Assembly (NCBI GenBank): GCA_037389465.1
Contig: JAZARR010000179.1
Coordinates: forward strand, 5,614,501-5,678,500
Source: Baylisascaris procyonis
Lineage: Eukaryota; Nematoda; Chromadorea; Rhabditida; Ascarididae
Length of the DNA: 64,000 bases
Direction: 5' to 3'
Position 1 is the first letter of the stretch. Every line of letters begins with the position of its first letter. The notes below the pieces were generated by a model. That model searched no databases, was not told the origin of the DNA, and was given only the letters and a program-made list of their open reading frames with translations. The position numbers were made by a program, and so were the translations under genes. Below, one piece after another: positions 26,317-40,308 of this stretch.

Positions 26317-29114
26317 ACAATTGTTCTAAACCGTTAACTCCGGGGAATCGCTGAAATTAGAGACTAGGAAATCTGGCAAGATAACACACTAGTTGCTTAT
26401 CAACCTCGATCTTCCACGACAAATTTCCGACCTTTTTACTTTGCAGGAAAGTGCAACGGCTAGATAAGTGGTCTTCTAATCAAAGAAAGTCATCTACTCA
26501 ATCCTATTTTCATTTGAAAAAAAGATACTCAACTTTTTAGTGTTTATGAGAGATTCGATTGCCTCAATTCAAAAGTAGTTTTTAACGCAACTTTGAAATT
26601 CGATTTTTTTGAATTGATGAATGATCGTTATTGCACCGAAAGCGAATAAATTCAACAATAGCCTCATTATGAAATAACGATGATGCTTTATTCTCAACTA
26701 TTGAAGCGTCTCAAAAATGCGCGAACATGGGCAAAATTGGCTTGCTTCTGTTTTCCTCTTGAAGGCTGTAGATTATTTTCTGGCAAAAGCGGGCACCATA
26801 TGAAACATATTTACAAAATTACCAAAAATCATGAAATAATTAGGACGATTAAAAGTCCAATTTGCGAATATTTAAATCACCTATATTAATGATGCAATAT
26901 TATCAAATGATAAGAGATGGTTATCAAATGAAATTATTAAGGGATAAGAGACAGTGTAATACCGGAAATATCGAGCATATTCCCTTACTTAATATAGAAA
27001 CTATAGGTGATGTTCCATATGTTGAGAGATTGGATATGGGGTAGAGTGCAGCCGGTTGATTTTTTATAGTTATATGGTTGAATGAATTCCATAGCTGAAG
27101 GAAATGATCAAAGAAAAAGAGATCACTCAAAGCTAGCCATTACTCTTGCTCAATAGAATCGCATCATAAAGGAATTTTTTGACGGAATCATTTAGCAGAT
27201 CACCAATTAACCTTTCGTGGATCATTTTTGTTATTGTTACTGCATTTCGGTGGAATTTGTGAGCTTTTTGAAATGTAGGCTAACATTTGGATTCATCAGG
27301 AAAGAAAATATTCTTTTTTTTTTGCAAAAATTGTGAAGAGTAAAATTTTTAACAATGATTGAAACTTATAGCTTTCAATAATAGCAGTAGCTCATCGGCA
27401 GGAACTTTGGTAGTACACCTTAAGGACACCATCAATACACTGTAAGAGCACTCTAACAGTAGATTAATTGGATGTCTGATTGGAAATTTGCATTTAAACT
27501 TGAATTTATAGTGCACGATAAATTTTGCACTCGAGAAGCCCATTATGGACCGTTGAGTGGAAAATCTTGCCACCAAAAAAACGCGAATTACACAAAATGC
27601 GCATTCGTTTTAGCAATTTCTTTCTGCATCATATGTTTCGATGTGACGCAATAGGTCGAAAAAAAGGCGCAATATTTCAGCATAACGAGTTGACAATTTC
27701 AACTTAGCGATTGGTCTCTTTTTTTTTAAATAACGTCAATACTTAATGAGCACATTCTCATTTCTCATAAAATCCAGGGATTTTGCATACGCTGTTATCC
27801 AGAAACCCAGAAGTCCAGAAATTTTGTAGATCTCCTATTTCGATAGAAACAGCCTATTTTTGGTCCATTTGAATATTTTTGCTTTTGGATATTCGAGATT
27901 TGCTTGTTGAAAAAATCGAGTGAAATTTTTCGAATTTTATAAATAAAAGTCTAAAAAATTCGATAATCTCATTCAGTATTTCTGAAGTGAGATGAAGAAT
28001 TTGCAAGCTTAAATGATTCTGCTCAGTTCATGAAATTGCTCGCACATTCTGTAAGCTGGAAAATCTACTCAAATCATGGAATCCTTCCAGCTTGTTGACT
28101 TTTCAATCAAATTTCTTGCAAGAGTCAAATTTTAGCTTCATTGATCGTAATTCACTGCGAAAGCGCTTTGTAAATCTCAATAAAATTGCTCAATGAAAGA
28201 AAACTTTTCAATATACCAATACGATTGAAATTAAGGATTTTAGGTATAGAATGTTTGAGAGTATAGAACGTTTGATATGGACTTTAATTAATGTATGCAA
28301 ATGCTGACATCAATTGCTACAGTAGAATGCGTTGTCATAGGTATTACTCGAAGAAAATATCGTATTTACATGTATCACATTATATGCTACTGAAAGCGGA
28401 ATGTCCTTTAGTACTTACATAAATTTTGAAGTACCACCATTGTACAACCATCTGGACAGAGTATTAGTAGTCCCGAAGCGACTCCCAATCATCCATATTA
28501 AATTTCAAACTAAATTGGCATATATGCAATTCTCAAGACTTATAGGACATGCAAATAAACCGACGCATATCATAATTTCTTCCATTTAAGTAATACAACT
28601 CTAGAGAACAGTTGCCGCATTAATCCTCCAGATGTGGAATATGCTACCATTTTTTTTGCACATGCAAAGATGGGATAAGATCGTAATATGGAATCCAGGA
28701 CTGCATTAAGAAGTTGTTCGGCAATTGACTTGCATATGTGACACAATTTTTGAAAAAATAAGCCGAGAGGGTATACTTTACTGCTTTTTCAGCAGTTCTT
28801 TTCGCCAAAATAAGTATGGGCGAAACGCTGAATTCAGATATCCAAAAGAACAACGGTTAATCCATGCATACCTGGACTTTTATGGTTGCCATCGCAACCA
28901 CGCATTAAACTTCGCGAGTTATACTCGAAAATATCATCATTCATTTACCTCTTGATGGTGCGCAATTTGTGATAACGACATTTTAATGAAATTATTCCCT
29001 TTCGACTGAATTATTGGTGCAAGATTCGCATCCGCCTCAGTGAATCCTTGAAACTTCTGATGGAGTTTTCCCAGTTTAATATCCTAAAACCCCAAATAAT
29101 CATAAATTTCCTTG
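26317..29114. other. A+T-rich stretch, no gene recognised
   Basis: Several 60- to 76-codon frames occur on both strands (26680-27130, 27349-27707, 28401-28955), overlapping one another as chance frames do. None has a recognisable domain or splice-linked partner. Confidence 0.45.
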
Positions 29115-29217
29115 TCTCTCTCCCTCTTTCTCTCCCTCCCTTTCTACCTCTCCCCTCCTCTCCCTCTCTCTTTCTCTCCTTCTCTCGTTCTTTCTCTCTC
29201 TCCTTCTGTCTTTTCCC
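29115..29217. repeat. 103-bp polypyrimidine (CT) tract
   Basis: The plus strand is almost entirely C and T, made of CTCT, CCCT and TTTCT words, with only a few purine interruptions. The minus strand is GA-rich and reads as Arg/Glu/Lys-rich peptide, which accounts for the 97-codon minus frame. Such tracts can adopt triplex (H-DNA) structure; this is known for the class, not shown here. Confidence 0.9.
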
Positions 29218-29763
29218 ACTTGTTTCAACAATCAACAACAAAAGCGATAGATATTCTCCGCGGAAGGAAGGACTTATCACCAATGAAAATAATTTGTTTA
29301 GCATTACGCCTTTTATGGCTCAGCGCATCACAAAAAGTGGCATCATATTCACATGGCAGACGATGTGAATATTTATGTATTGCATAGATGAATAGAATCC
29401 TCAATGTTAACAGAAAAGAATGGATGTAATTGAATGCTATAATGATATATTAACCGGTTATTTATGTGGCGCTATATAAAGTTTAATATTAAACAAAAGT
29501 AAATTAAAGACAGATATGCATGCATTGGAAAATATGAATATGGAATAAATTGATGAGTGAAGGCAAGCAAGAAAACGTGGAGCGCATCAGGCCGAAAACA
29601 ATTCTAGAAGTTATATGCGCTAAATATCAGTTGTGACAGCCGAATAAATCCTCATCCGTTTTGAACTGGCCTCATCAATTCGATCATAATTAAGTGCTCT
29701 TATAATGCACAGAGAAAATGGATATATCTATTGAAAATATTGAAATATTTTGTATTGAAAATG

Positions 29764-29799
29764 AAATTTATTGAATATTCATATTTATTCAATAAATTT
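29764..29799. repeat. perfect 14-bp inverted repeat with 8-nt loop
   Basis: AAATTTATTGAATA at 29764-29777 is followed after 8 bases by its exact reverse complement at 29786-29799. A third related word (AAATTTATTGAA) follows at about 29806-29817. It is A+T-rich and need not be functional. Confidence 0.9.
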
Positions 29800-29828
29800 A
29801 TGAAAGAAATTTATTGAAAAAATCGTAT

Positions 29829-29851
29829 GAAATCATATGATATAAATATAA

Positions 29852-29930
<79 letters not shown>

Positions 29931-29955
29931 TATAATGTTTATTTCATATGATTTC
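29829..29955. repeat. ATAAAT/TA microsatellite inside inverted repeats
   Basis: A stretch of repeated ATAAAT words runs into a TA dinucleotide tract (about 29864-29922) and a short TA coda. The block is framed by GAAATCATATGA at 29829-29840 and its reverse complement TCATATGATTTC at 29944-29955. The TA core is self-complementary, so the whole 127 bp could fold as one long hairpin. Confidence 0.9.
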
Positions 29956-32231
29956 CTCTCCCTTCCTTGTCTGATGTATTTCCCATGCACTTCGACACAG
30001 TCTTCAATGCGGGCCGTATTGCTATGAGATATGCGAAGCACATTCCTTGAACACCTACAGGAGCATTACTCTAAAGGTGTCGCAATTGTATAAGTACATG
30101 GGATACTGATGGTTAATATGCGGAAAATCTCCGAGAACGAAGGTCGTAGACTAGTTGAAGAGAAACAATAAAAGAAACGAAGAACAAAAAGCATTGATGG
30201 GCGCCTTACCGCTAGCGTACACAATACATAAAAAAAGAAACTCAGGACGGAAGGCAAAAAATCAATGCTAAAAAATCATCACAAGAACAATGAAGATATT
30301 TTATACGTTAGTTTTGCAATAGAAGCAAAAGAGAAAAATTTGAACGTCTCATAAAATTTTCAAAAGTATCAGCTTTTACGTTATCGTCGGAGAAAATTTC
30401 CATCTGAGCTTGATAGTAATATGCTTCATTTACATATTATATTCCAGTAAAGTGCTTTTAGATCACAAGGGCTCTGATTCAAGAAGTGCTACTCAAAACA
30501 TTATTAGCAGCGTACGCTCTTCTAACTAAGCTCAGACTCGTTTTCATTCGGCTTACATTCAAGACTGCAAAGAGCGATATATGAGAAAAGTTATGCGCTA
30601 TCTTGGAACATAAGAAGAATTCTGAAAGATTTTTTCGATGAACGAAATAAGAAATGACGTAATCAAAGCCAGTAGTTGCATCCACTGCTCCTAGAGTTTA
30701 CGATATGTTCCAGATTAGCGTTTTCATTTTCATCGAGCCTCTATTCAAAACATTGCTTATATTCAAATCAATAAAATAAATCTATGTGATATAATACTTA
30801 AATATGGCAACATTTAAGCAAACCCTATTAATATATTGCGTTACATAAAGAACTAGAGAACACACTAAAGCGAAGCGCACACAAAGGGAATCAGATATCG
30901 AGAATCAGTGGGAATTCGAGTGTGTTGTGTGTATTTATTCTCAAGCATAATGAAATATGCCCTCCCTGTGTTATCAAACATTATGAAACAACCATTCTAA
31001 TGGAGATAAGGCGTAGGTCAAAACAACGGAAAATCGAGATAAACGAAATTGTTTGCCTAGTTGCATTTCCCCGAGGGGAAACGAATTGGTTGAATCCCGG
31101 TTGAATTTAAGATGCGATCGAAATAGAGCAATGCTGTGAGTTGAATGACAAACGATTTCGGTGTTATATATCGGAAGGAGGTAAATGATAAAGGAATTGA
31201 CAAAAACATGCACTTCCTGTTTTCGTCGTCTAATTTGTGGCATGTTTTATGCTTAAATCACTAACATTTACGTATAATTTATGCTTAAATCAATTTACGT
31301 ATAATTTCTAAAAGGAATGACAGATAGACGACAGACGTTGAATGATAAATGATAAATTGACAAAAAAACATGATTAGATGACATTTACGTATAATTTCTT
31401 CCGGCAAACATTCGCAACTTCCGGTCGAATGCTTTATTATACTTGATCCCATCCTGGAGATTCATTTTAACTACCGTGCAGTTAACCTTCTCAATGTTTC
31501 AAAAGAACCTCAGTTATGCATAAAATTATGATGCAATTCTATAAAATTAAAACTCTGAAATATACCGATCACAACACTGGGAAGATAAACTAGAAGGCTA
31601 AGAAATTTGGTGCAAAGAAACGAAAACGCTATAGCGAAATTCGGAATGTTTTTCTGATCATTCAATCAACTGAGAAGAACGTTGTTTCAAAATTGAGGCG
31701 TTTCGTTGTCGTATTCACAATCGCGATCTGTTCAAAAAATTGCCTCGAAAACGCCATCGCATAGTTGGTTCATTAAGCGTGTACTCTTCAACTCAAAATC
31801 CTTCGTTCTTTTGCATTAGACAACATTGTCATGACAAATCTATTTAGAAGCATCCTAAATAATGCTATATCCCTCAACGCTGCTTATGGTTAGTGAAATT
31901 AGCTGAATATAAAATCATTCGTAAATATCCTCGCATCCATGTCCATCTTATTTGCATATAATTAGCATTATACACTCATATTTTAAGTTTAAAAATCATT
32001 CGTCAGTTTTGTTATCGAATATTAGTGGATAATAAATGTCAGCTTCTGACTATGTTTTCTTCTCTTTCTTAAGTTTTGCGCTGTATGGATATGAACTCTT
32101 GCAATGTTCAATATCTGGAATGTTCGATTAAACAATATGCACAGTAGACTACATTCATCAGTGTGGAATTAATCCAAATCCCAGTTTAACTGGCTGATCT
32201 CACAATATGTTTATATTCCTCTGAATTTTAG
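29956..32231. other. A+T-rich stretch, no gene recognised
   Basis: Only chance-length frames lie here. A small cluster of repeated words at 31246-31397 is listed separately. Confidence 0.45.
31246..31397. repeat. three copies of a 15-mer with interleaved second repeat
   Basis: ATTTACGTATAATTT occurs at 31266-31280, 31293-31307 and 31383-31397. TTTATGCTTAAATCA occurs at 31246-31260 and 31278-31292, interleaved with the first two. This looks like a local tandem duplication followed by dispersal of one piece. Confidence 0.85.
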
Positions 32232-33400
32232 TCCATTCAGGTGTGTCTTCAGCTCGTAACTCATGACGCCAAAATCTCCCAGAATGTGATTTCAAAGTTC
32301 CAACACCTCGAAAGTTTGGAGCTGGTGGTGAGGAGTTCGACGTTTGAGCATCTTAAATCTGCACGCATACAAAGAAGGTTCTCTGCTGCGCTTTGAAACA
32401 GCAAACATAACCATTCGCTTGGCTCGACATTCCATAGCCAAATGGGGGAGTGGGCTATTAGTTACCTGCGAAAAGGTGGGCCATCTTTAAAAGTTACTTA
32501 CTCGGATTTAAGAGGAATTGATGCAATGAGCAGCTACTGATTTTTGTTAGTTCCTTTATCAAACATGACCAGCTATTGGAAAGATGAATAATGGCAGCCG
32601 GCTGTCATTATATTTCATTCCTAAATCCCTTAGGATCGCTATAAAGTTTTATCGTATGGAGGAAGTAAATTATGAAATCGTCGAGCGTGACATATTAAAA
32701 GATTTATAGCTATATTTTGATGTGTTTCCAGCTGCCTACCAATATAAATGCTCCAACTCCCTAGATACTGGGTTAGTGATTTTCTTTTTGACAACGCTAT
32801 GCTCTCACCCTTGCACCCTCTATCGGGATCACAAGGCTGTAATTTTCACCACTGGATTCATTTGACGATTTGACGTCCCATTTCGGTTCGGGTTCGAAAT
32901 GCAAAGGTAGCGGAAAATAGGCGTTTTTAGAGTAGAAAAAATAGGTTCACAATCTTTCAGTGGTGCTGGACGAAAATATGGATATTAAGCAGGAAGAATG
33001 GGGAACCTAAGAGTTCTCGAAAGGATCTAGCTGCCTGAGGCAATTTGAGGATTTTCAGGATGAGTCCAACGGCGAAAGCAACCCTGAGTTTTTTGAAAGG
33101 TGACGAAGTTCAATACGCTCTGACAATCAGGACAGAATAAGACACGTGCTACTCAGAGAATTTGCAGAAAGGCTTCAAAGCTCATTGCGTCTCAAGTTGG
33201 GGCAAACGTTGAAGTTCGCGGGAGCTCATTCGCTTCAACGAGTTATCTTCACGCTTCAATACTGCCGTTGTGCGCTAATATATTTTTTTGTTCAGGATTG
33301 TTCAGTTTTTATTCAGATTATTCAAAAGTGTTTAATAACACTTTCAGAGGACTGTTCAGGAAAGCATAATGGATTAATGACAAAGCAGGAAGTTATGTGA
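32232..33400 (+). pseudogene. G+C-raised patch with exon-like frames; possible gene fragment
   Basis: The DNA at 32281-32500 is about 40-48% G+C against about 33% around it. A 54-codon frame at 32232-32396 opens directly after TTTTAG, which fits a nematode 3' splice site, and reads like a Leu-rich globular segment (for example KFQHLESLELVV). A second plus-strand frame runs from about 32945 to 33400 with only two internal stops, near 33008 and 33103, and contains an acidic stretch followed by a basic one; it starts near a TTTCAG at 32955-32960. No domain is recognised, the two frames cannot be joined with confidence, and chance is not excluded. Confidence 0.2.
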
Positions 33401-36400
33401 ATACGACCTTACTTTTAAAACTTTAGCAAGAATTCTCGCGTATTGAACTATCGGCATATAAACTAACATTTCTGGATTAAGAAAACTGATGAAAATAACT
33501 CGAAACAGGTAAGAGCATCGAAATATCCTGAGAATTAGAACAACATTAAGAGCACGTTCACGGATAATAGGCAACACCTTTCTAAATGAACGTCCTGATC
33601 GCAAATTAGAGCACATTTGCTTTGCAATATAGGAACAGTTGGTCTTGTCAAAGAGGAATACGTTCTTTGTTTCGACATTTTTCACTTTTACATCTTAGCG
33701 AACAGATAAGCTCAAGCTAGACGCCTGTTTTTGAAATATAAGCGAATCACTGATCATCCCAAAATTTATTTGCGGAGATTTTGGAGTTTTTCGATGTAAC
33801 ACCACTGATTATTTAAATATGATTTTCAAAAATTTTTTAAAATCGAAATTAATAGCAAAGAAAACACGATTGTAATTGATGGTATGATTGTTGTTTATGC
33901 ATTTCTCTAAGCGAGTGGACGTCATAGTAAGAAGAGGTAACTTAACCGATGTTGAAGTAATAAGCGCCATAAAACATAAAGTAGGGAAATAAAAGGTCGT
34001 CGATTTTCTTCGTTCTTTTGATATGCTCTAGCTACTAATCTCCACTGCAACTTGAAAACATTGCATCACCAAAGACATCTACTTTCTAGGTGCTCAAGCT
34101 TCATTGAAGTGATCTTTTAGACTCTCAAAAATAGTTTTCGCTGCTCATGTTTCGAAGAAGGACGGATAAGTTAGGAAACGGAAATTTTTTCGCCACGAAT
34201 AAAATCTTAACCGATGATCTCCAATTTCCCGACCTGCATTTATGTCTATCGCTTCTTTTGTATGCCTAAGTGCATTATTTTCATTAACTTAATGAACTAC
34301 CAGAGTTTACTGAACCTAGTCGTCTACCCGAACGAACACGAATCCGGTAAGGATTCAGGAAACGTGACAACCTGACAAACCTGACAAGAACCTAACAATG
34401 ACAGCCTTATAGTCATCGTAAACTTGCATTCACGAGGTTTCATTAAAAGACGAATGAATGTAATTTTATTCTCAATAGTCGCTTTTAGTGAATCTTAATA
34501 ATAGCTTTCATTATTTCAAAAGTACAAATATTTGTTATTGCATAGGTGCAAATACGCTAAGAAGAACAAAAGAAAACGAAAGATGAAAGAAAACCTTCGA
34601 ATTTACGCTTTTTTTTATATGGTAGATATAAATAACACCGATGTATTGTTATTGAAACTTTTGAGTGACAGACAATTGATCGAAAGCGTACTAACTATCA
34701 ATATATCGTCCTTTAAGGGAATTTTTCGATATACAACATAAAGATTTTTTAAACAGTAAACATTTGCCAACTTATTCAAGCGGTATGTAGCACATTTGAT
34801 AAAAATATCGAGTAGAAATACTATGGAATTTTTCCTAATCGGTGAAATAAAGATTTGCAAAAATAAAAGACAAAAGAATTTCGAAGCGATGTAACATTAT
34901 TCGTCATCCGAATATCACTACGGTAGTGCAATGACTTCTGTTATGGATAATCAAAATTTCTTAAGGAGTCTATTAGTTCCGTCTCTGAAATAATTTAGTT
35001 GTAATTTTACACTGAATTTCGTAAAGCTATCATATCAGCTAGTTCTAATATTTCAGCGCAGAAGCAACTCAAAAGACTGCTTTGAAGCAAATCCTGGATA
35101 CTCACCACAACGTAAGTGGTTGCACTTTCGATGAAGTTAGACGAGTAATGTGTACCCAACTCGCGGCTTTTTGCAGTTTATGATAGTTCGATGCAACCTG
35201 CAATAAGAATTCCATATGTTCCAATGAAGCAGGAGGAGGTTCCGAACTTGCAAGGCTCAATAATTGCAGTTGGAAGCCGCTTCTATATTCTGCTAATAGT
35301 AATAAGCATATCGAAGTCAAGCAGTATGAAATCAAACAGAATCTCATACTGTGGAGAAATTTAATTTTTTTTTTTTGTGAACAAGGTATACTTTTGCATT
35401 TCGGATATCAAAGCGTGAAAGGGAGACTAGATATCAAAATACCAGAGCCGCTAAAGACTAAGGCACGTATTTCCGCTCATCTTGCAAAATTTCTCAACTC
35501 ATCGCATTAGTCGGCTCAGTATCGTGCAAAATATACTAGCAAAAAAACTGCAAAATACTAACAAAACTATTTCACCTTCGTTTTTTTTATATTATAGGAG
35601 GAGAACAATGAAGAAAGAAGCAAAAGTAAAGTACAAACAATCGTTTTCTTATTGCGTTGATATCGTTTGAATGATTTCATGCATTCAAAGAAAATATCTA
35701 TCATTTTATGATGCTTGAGTGACATTTTCGATTACAAAGTAACGCATGCGTATATTTGTATCAACTAGTGAGATCTACGAGATGAATGACGAAAAGTGCG
35801 TATTGCATATATTGATAGAGATATTTCGATAGCGTTGAATTGCTGTATCAGTTAGATAAATTCAACGAGTTTCAAATGCAAATGCTGAATAAGGGGGTTT
35901 AACTTTTTTCCGAATCTAATAGAACCTGCACGCGGTGATAGTAGAGTGGAAAATGGCTTTGATGACGATTTAAAATCTCATTTAGTGATGAAGGAGAGGG
36001 TGGAGGGGGGATGGGATTTGACACCAACTGACCAAGTTTCAAATAGACGTGTCGAACAAAGCAGCATAAATTTTCCTTTTTTTCAACCACAATCTACTGT
36101 TTTTGAAAATGTCGGTTGAGTCGTATTGTTGACCTGAAACTTCGATACATATTGACGGATTTGTTCCGTCGTGGTATATTCAAACACATAGATCGATTTT
36201 ATGCCAGCGCTCAAATAATATCGATAACCTAGCTAAATTTGTGAAGCGAGTCTTCTAGAGTGTGTATTTCAATTCATTGGCAATCGACATTTAACATATA
36301 ATGAGCAAAACACCTCTTGAAATGGGCTTAAAATGCGGAAAAATTAGCATATGCTTGAGTACACGCACAACTTTTTGCATAAATTTTGTTTGTAAACAAA

Positions 36401-39400
36401 TTTTTTAGAAGCTTTTTGAAGTCATAACACTTCTATAAAAATGCTAACTAATTCGATACAATGCTATCTCACACTCTCAATATTTGTGCTAATCATATAT
36501 AAGCGAATCAACTATAGATGTAAACTACTCCGTAAGAAACATTCCTTATTCCGACGAACTTATGAGAGAAAATAAATTGCTCTATTCCTTAATGGATATA
36601 CCCATTCTTATAATGCCTAATAATGAATTTCTGCTTTCTTTTCCCATTGTGAAAATAGCGATATTCCTCTCTCAGAGAAAGAGATGATGAATATCGCTCA
36701 ATATTGCAAGAGAAATGCTAACAATCTAAGATATGCGTGCAAATGTTAGTTCATTTGGTTTATAATTCTTTCATTCTCGTTTCCGTTTATTCACTTAACT
36801 CAATCGTTTCTCTGTATTCTTTTCATAAAATCGTCCTTTTTTATTCATATTGAAGTTTACTATGAGGACTTTCTATACTTATTTATTCATTTCTTTCTTC
36901 ACCGTCTATATTTATCCATTTATTTAAATATTTATGTAATAATTCACTAATTCATCGGGTTTGTTTATTTCCTCATTCATAAAATTGAAAAAACTCGGCC
37001 ATTGTTCGCATGTCGTCCCATAAAAATAGAGGATGAATGACACAACATGATTGAATAAAGAATATAGAGGATTTTTTGAAAAAATATTTCACAGTGTGCA
37101 TATGTGGATTAAGTACAATGCAAAAATACACTTGAAGTTCACTAGACTTAAAAGACTCACTGAAATTCCCAGAAGATTTGTTTTCTTGAATAGTAGCAAA
37201 ATTGTTCAATATTCTAAGGGCTGATATACTAAAAGTTGAAAAACACAAGTGCAATAGCTCAATTAAAAAGACTGGATATGCAAAAAAATGTATTATGAAA
37301 TGAATTTTCATATTTTACGCTATTGTTTAAAGTTGAGTTGTAATAGCTCAAAGGTTTCATTTATTATTTTGCGCTCTAAACTTCTGTTGGGCTACAAAAA
37401 AATTCCTTTCGTTGAAGTTTTGGAAAAAATACTCTAAATCCCCGATCATGACGATAGGTGACTTTAATTCATTTTAAATAATCGGCGAATAGTCCTTCTC
37501 TAAACGAAGAGAATTAACTGAACGTTGTATGCAGGAGTGATAATTAAGTCAAACTAAACACGATGATAGCCCTTTGAATTCTTGTTTGATTTGAACGTTT
37601 TTTTCTGCCAGAAAAAAATTCAGCTAGTTTAAAGAAAGCTGAACAAAGAGCTTCGAAAAAAGAATGAATTGAAAGCGATTTCAATTCGCTAAAACAAAGA
37701 AATTTCACCTTAAGTGTCTATATGAGCGAATAGACAAAGCTCCCGCTTACCTCTTACCATCTCCTGGAAGACTAACGAAATGGGAAAAAAAATTTACTAA
37801 AAAAGTCTCAGGAAGAATAAAGAAATAAATAGTGGCAAATTAAGAAAAAGAACTCCAATTTTGCCGTATAATTTTTATAGTAATCACATGACGCTCTATA
37901 GAATCGAACGTTACGCATCTTTCATCTACTTAATTTCGTTTTACTTATATTAGCATATTTTTGTTGACATGGACGAGAAGTTTATTTATATTCTCACATA
38001 GGTGTCCAGAAAATGATTATATCACCTATAACGATAAGAAACACTCAAATGTCACCGAAGAAAAGTTGTCATTTCATTAAAGCATTGATAATTATCAATA
38101 ATCGGCACATAAGTTCAAAATCATGAGTCAATGGCAAAACGAAAATCATATCAATATATATCAAATTTCTATGATTAATGAAAGTTCAATAAAAGAGCAA
38201 TTTACAACTATTACGACAAGAAGTAAATGCTCAACTTTTCTCAATTGTGTTTATATGGTCACATAATCGTTTTGGTTCTTACTCGAGTAGAATCTATGCG
38301 ATATTTTTGCGATATCACTTCGAAAAGCGGAAAAAAATGAAACATCCGTCTAATATTATTTAGCTATAAAATAAACAATCAAATTCCATTGTTTTTATTA
38401 TCTCAATAATAAATAAAGACATTATTATAAAATATCGTCGAATAATAAAGTTAAGCAAAAGAATCGTCTAACAAGAACGAAGGATTGATAGTTGTCTAAC
38501 AAAGATGACACATTCATCAAACCACATCTTTTCGAGTCTAAATGCCTAGACATAATCTTCGACTACTTGGTTATAAAAGAAATTCCCGCCTTATTTATGA
38601 ACGATAGCAACGATGCTTTTTTTTCTTTAATGAGCGTTTGATGAAAATTTTTGAACAAATTACACACTATTAAATCTTTTCATTACTGCGTCGCGTATTT
38701 GCTAACGTTCAAGGCAATAAAGGTCTAATCATATATGCCTCGCTCATATTTCAAATTTTTCATTAGACACGAATAAAATTCACTCTATTATGGGATATCT
38801 TAGGGTACTGCATCGAACATAGCAGTATAATGGGACGTCGCAAGGTGATACCGAAATGGATGATGAAAAGCAAAGGTAGTCATAGGCGTGAATAAAATAA
38901 TGTGGATAATGGGCGCTCTAAATGCTTAAGCGATGCTTTATTAAGACCGCTTTAAAATGTCCCTATGCAAAATAATGTCGCTCAATAGTAGTGTTTTAAT
39001 TCTTGGCGGAAGGGATCCGACATTGCCTCTACTAAATTTCACTTTGATGAATATGTGCAGCATAAGGACCGAAAGCTCTGGAACAGTGCATAAAGATCCT
39101 ATCGAAGACTGCATTTCACACAAATATTTTAAACATAGGTTTTAATAACCACAAATTCAGAGTAGAAATATTTTAAAATAAGAGGCAGGATACGAGTGAA
39201 ATCAGATTCTTCCTATGTAATTCGGCGATAGTAGTAAAGCAGTAAATGCAGCACCGACATACCCTCTAAGGATCGAAGGATGGTGAGAGGGGCAGTGAGG
39301 GGTCAACATTAGCACGTAATAAGAACCCTTTTTATAAGAAAACAATGAATACTAAACAGAGGACATGTTTAATTCATCAGTTGGTTTTTGAAGTATTTAG

Positions 39401-39553
39401 AAATGTCTTCGAACCACTTTCTGGCTAGCTCATAAATATTTCTGACAAGGAAGACATTTAAGATGGATTTGTTCAAAACTCATAATCGCAATTGGCATGT
39501 ATTGCAGAACTATTCAACATTGCACTCCATTTGTTTGAAAAAACTATACACAA

Positions 39554-39556
<3 letters not shown>
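33401..39556. other. A+T-rich stretch, no gene recognised
   Basis: Frames up to 112 codons (36973-37311, minus) are hydrophobic and within chance length. A G-rich patch at about 35990-36020 has three runs of three or more G. No RNA gene or mobile element was recognised. Confidence 0.45.

Positions 39557-39645
<89 letters not shown>
39557..39645. repeat. (AT)44 microsatellite
   Basis: An uninterrupted AT dinucleotide run of about 89 bp, the longest simple repeat in the window. It yields Tyr-Ile repeat frames on both strands that should not be read as genes. Confidence 0.97.
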
Positions 39646-39648
<3 letters not shown>

Positions 39649-40308
39649 GAAGAACCGAACGAATATATAGATGAAACGCAAGGAACAAACGAACACCGCG
39701 CAGCACACAAAACGAAGAAAAATGACACAAATTTCGAACCGAGAAAACGCGAGTAAATCTCTACTTTGCATGAATCAGAAAACTTGATCTTCTTGCGTAT
39801 CGAAAATAAAATTTTTTGACATATTTGAATAGCAAACGAGATGCTTCCCTCTCATAATAAAACGTCAAAATTCTTGCTCTAAAACATTAAAACTTTCGCT
39901 CCTTATAACTCTACATGTGATCAATTTCTAAAGTTCGATCGCCATCACAATCGCCACGGTGCTACAATTACGAGCAACTGCTCAAAATAGAAACATAAGA
40001 CACGAGAGCGAAAGTTTCAGTGACGAAGATACGCAGTTAGAAATTTAGAAGAAAATAAAGAATCGTTGCAGAGGAAACGAAACAGCATATGCCTTCGAAT
40101 ATACTTCACCGACCAAAAACCTAAATAAAGCGCCTTTGAGTTAGTAAATAGAAAGAAATTTAAAAAAAAACGGAATAGTGCCTTCAGGTTTTTATTATTC
40201 TGACCGCTAGAACAAGTCATTTAAAAATGTCTGTGAAATGGATCTCACATTGACGTTACGCAGAGAAAGCAACGCAATTTCCAACGGCTAGGTTGCATTG
40301 GATTGTAA

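Noticed and set aside
29011..29387. Arg/Glu/Lys-rich and Ser/Leu/Pro-rich frames
   Set aside because: Created by the polypyrimidine tract; all frames of the tract are open on both strands.
32881..32905. GGGTTCGAAATGC as a tRNA B box
   Set aside because: No A box, acceptor pairing or anticodon arm can be formed with the preceding 70 bp. Other GGTTCGAA words (21723, 45692) fail in the same way.
39463..39771. Five overlapping Tyr-Ile repeat frames
   Set aside because: These are translations of the (AT)44 microsatellite.
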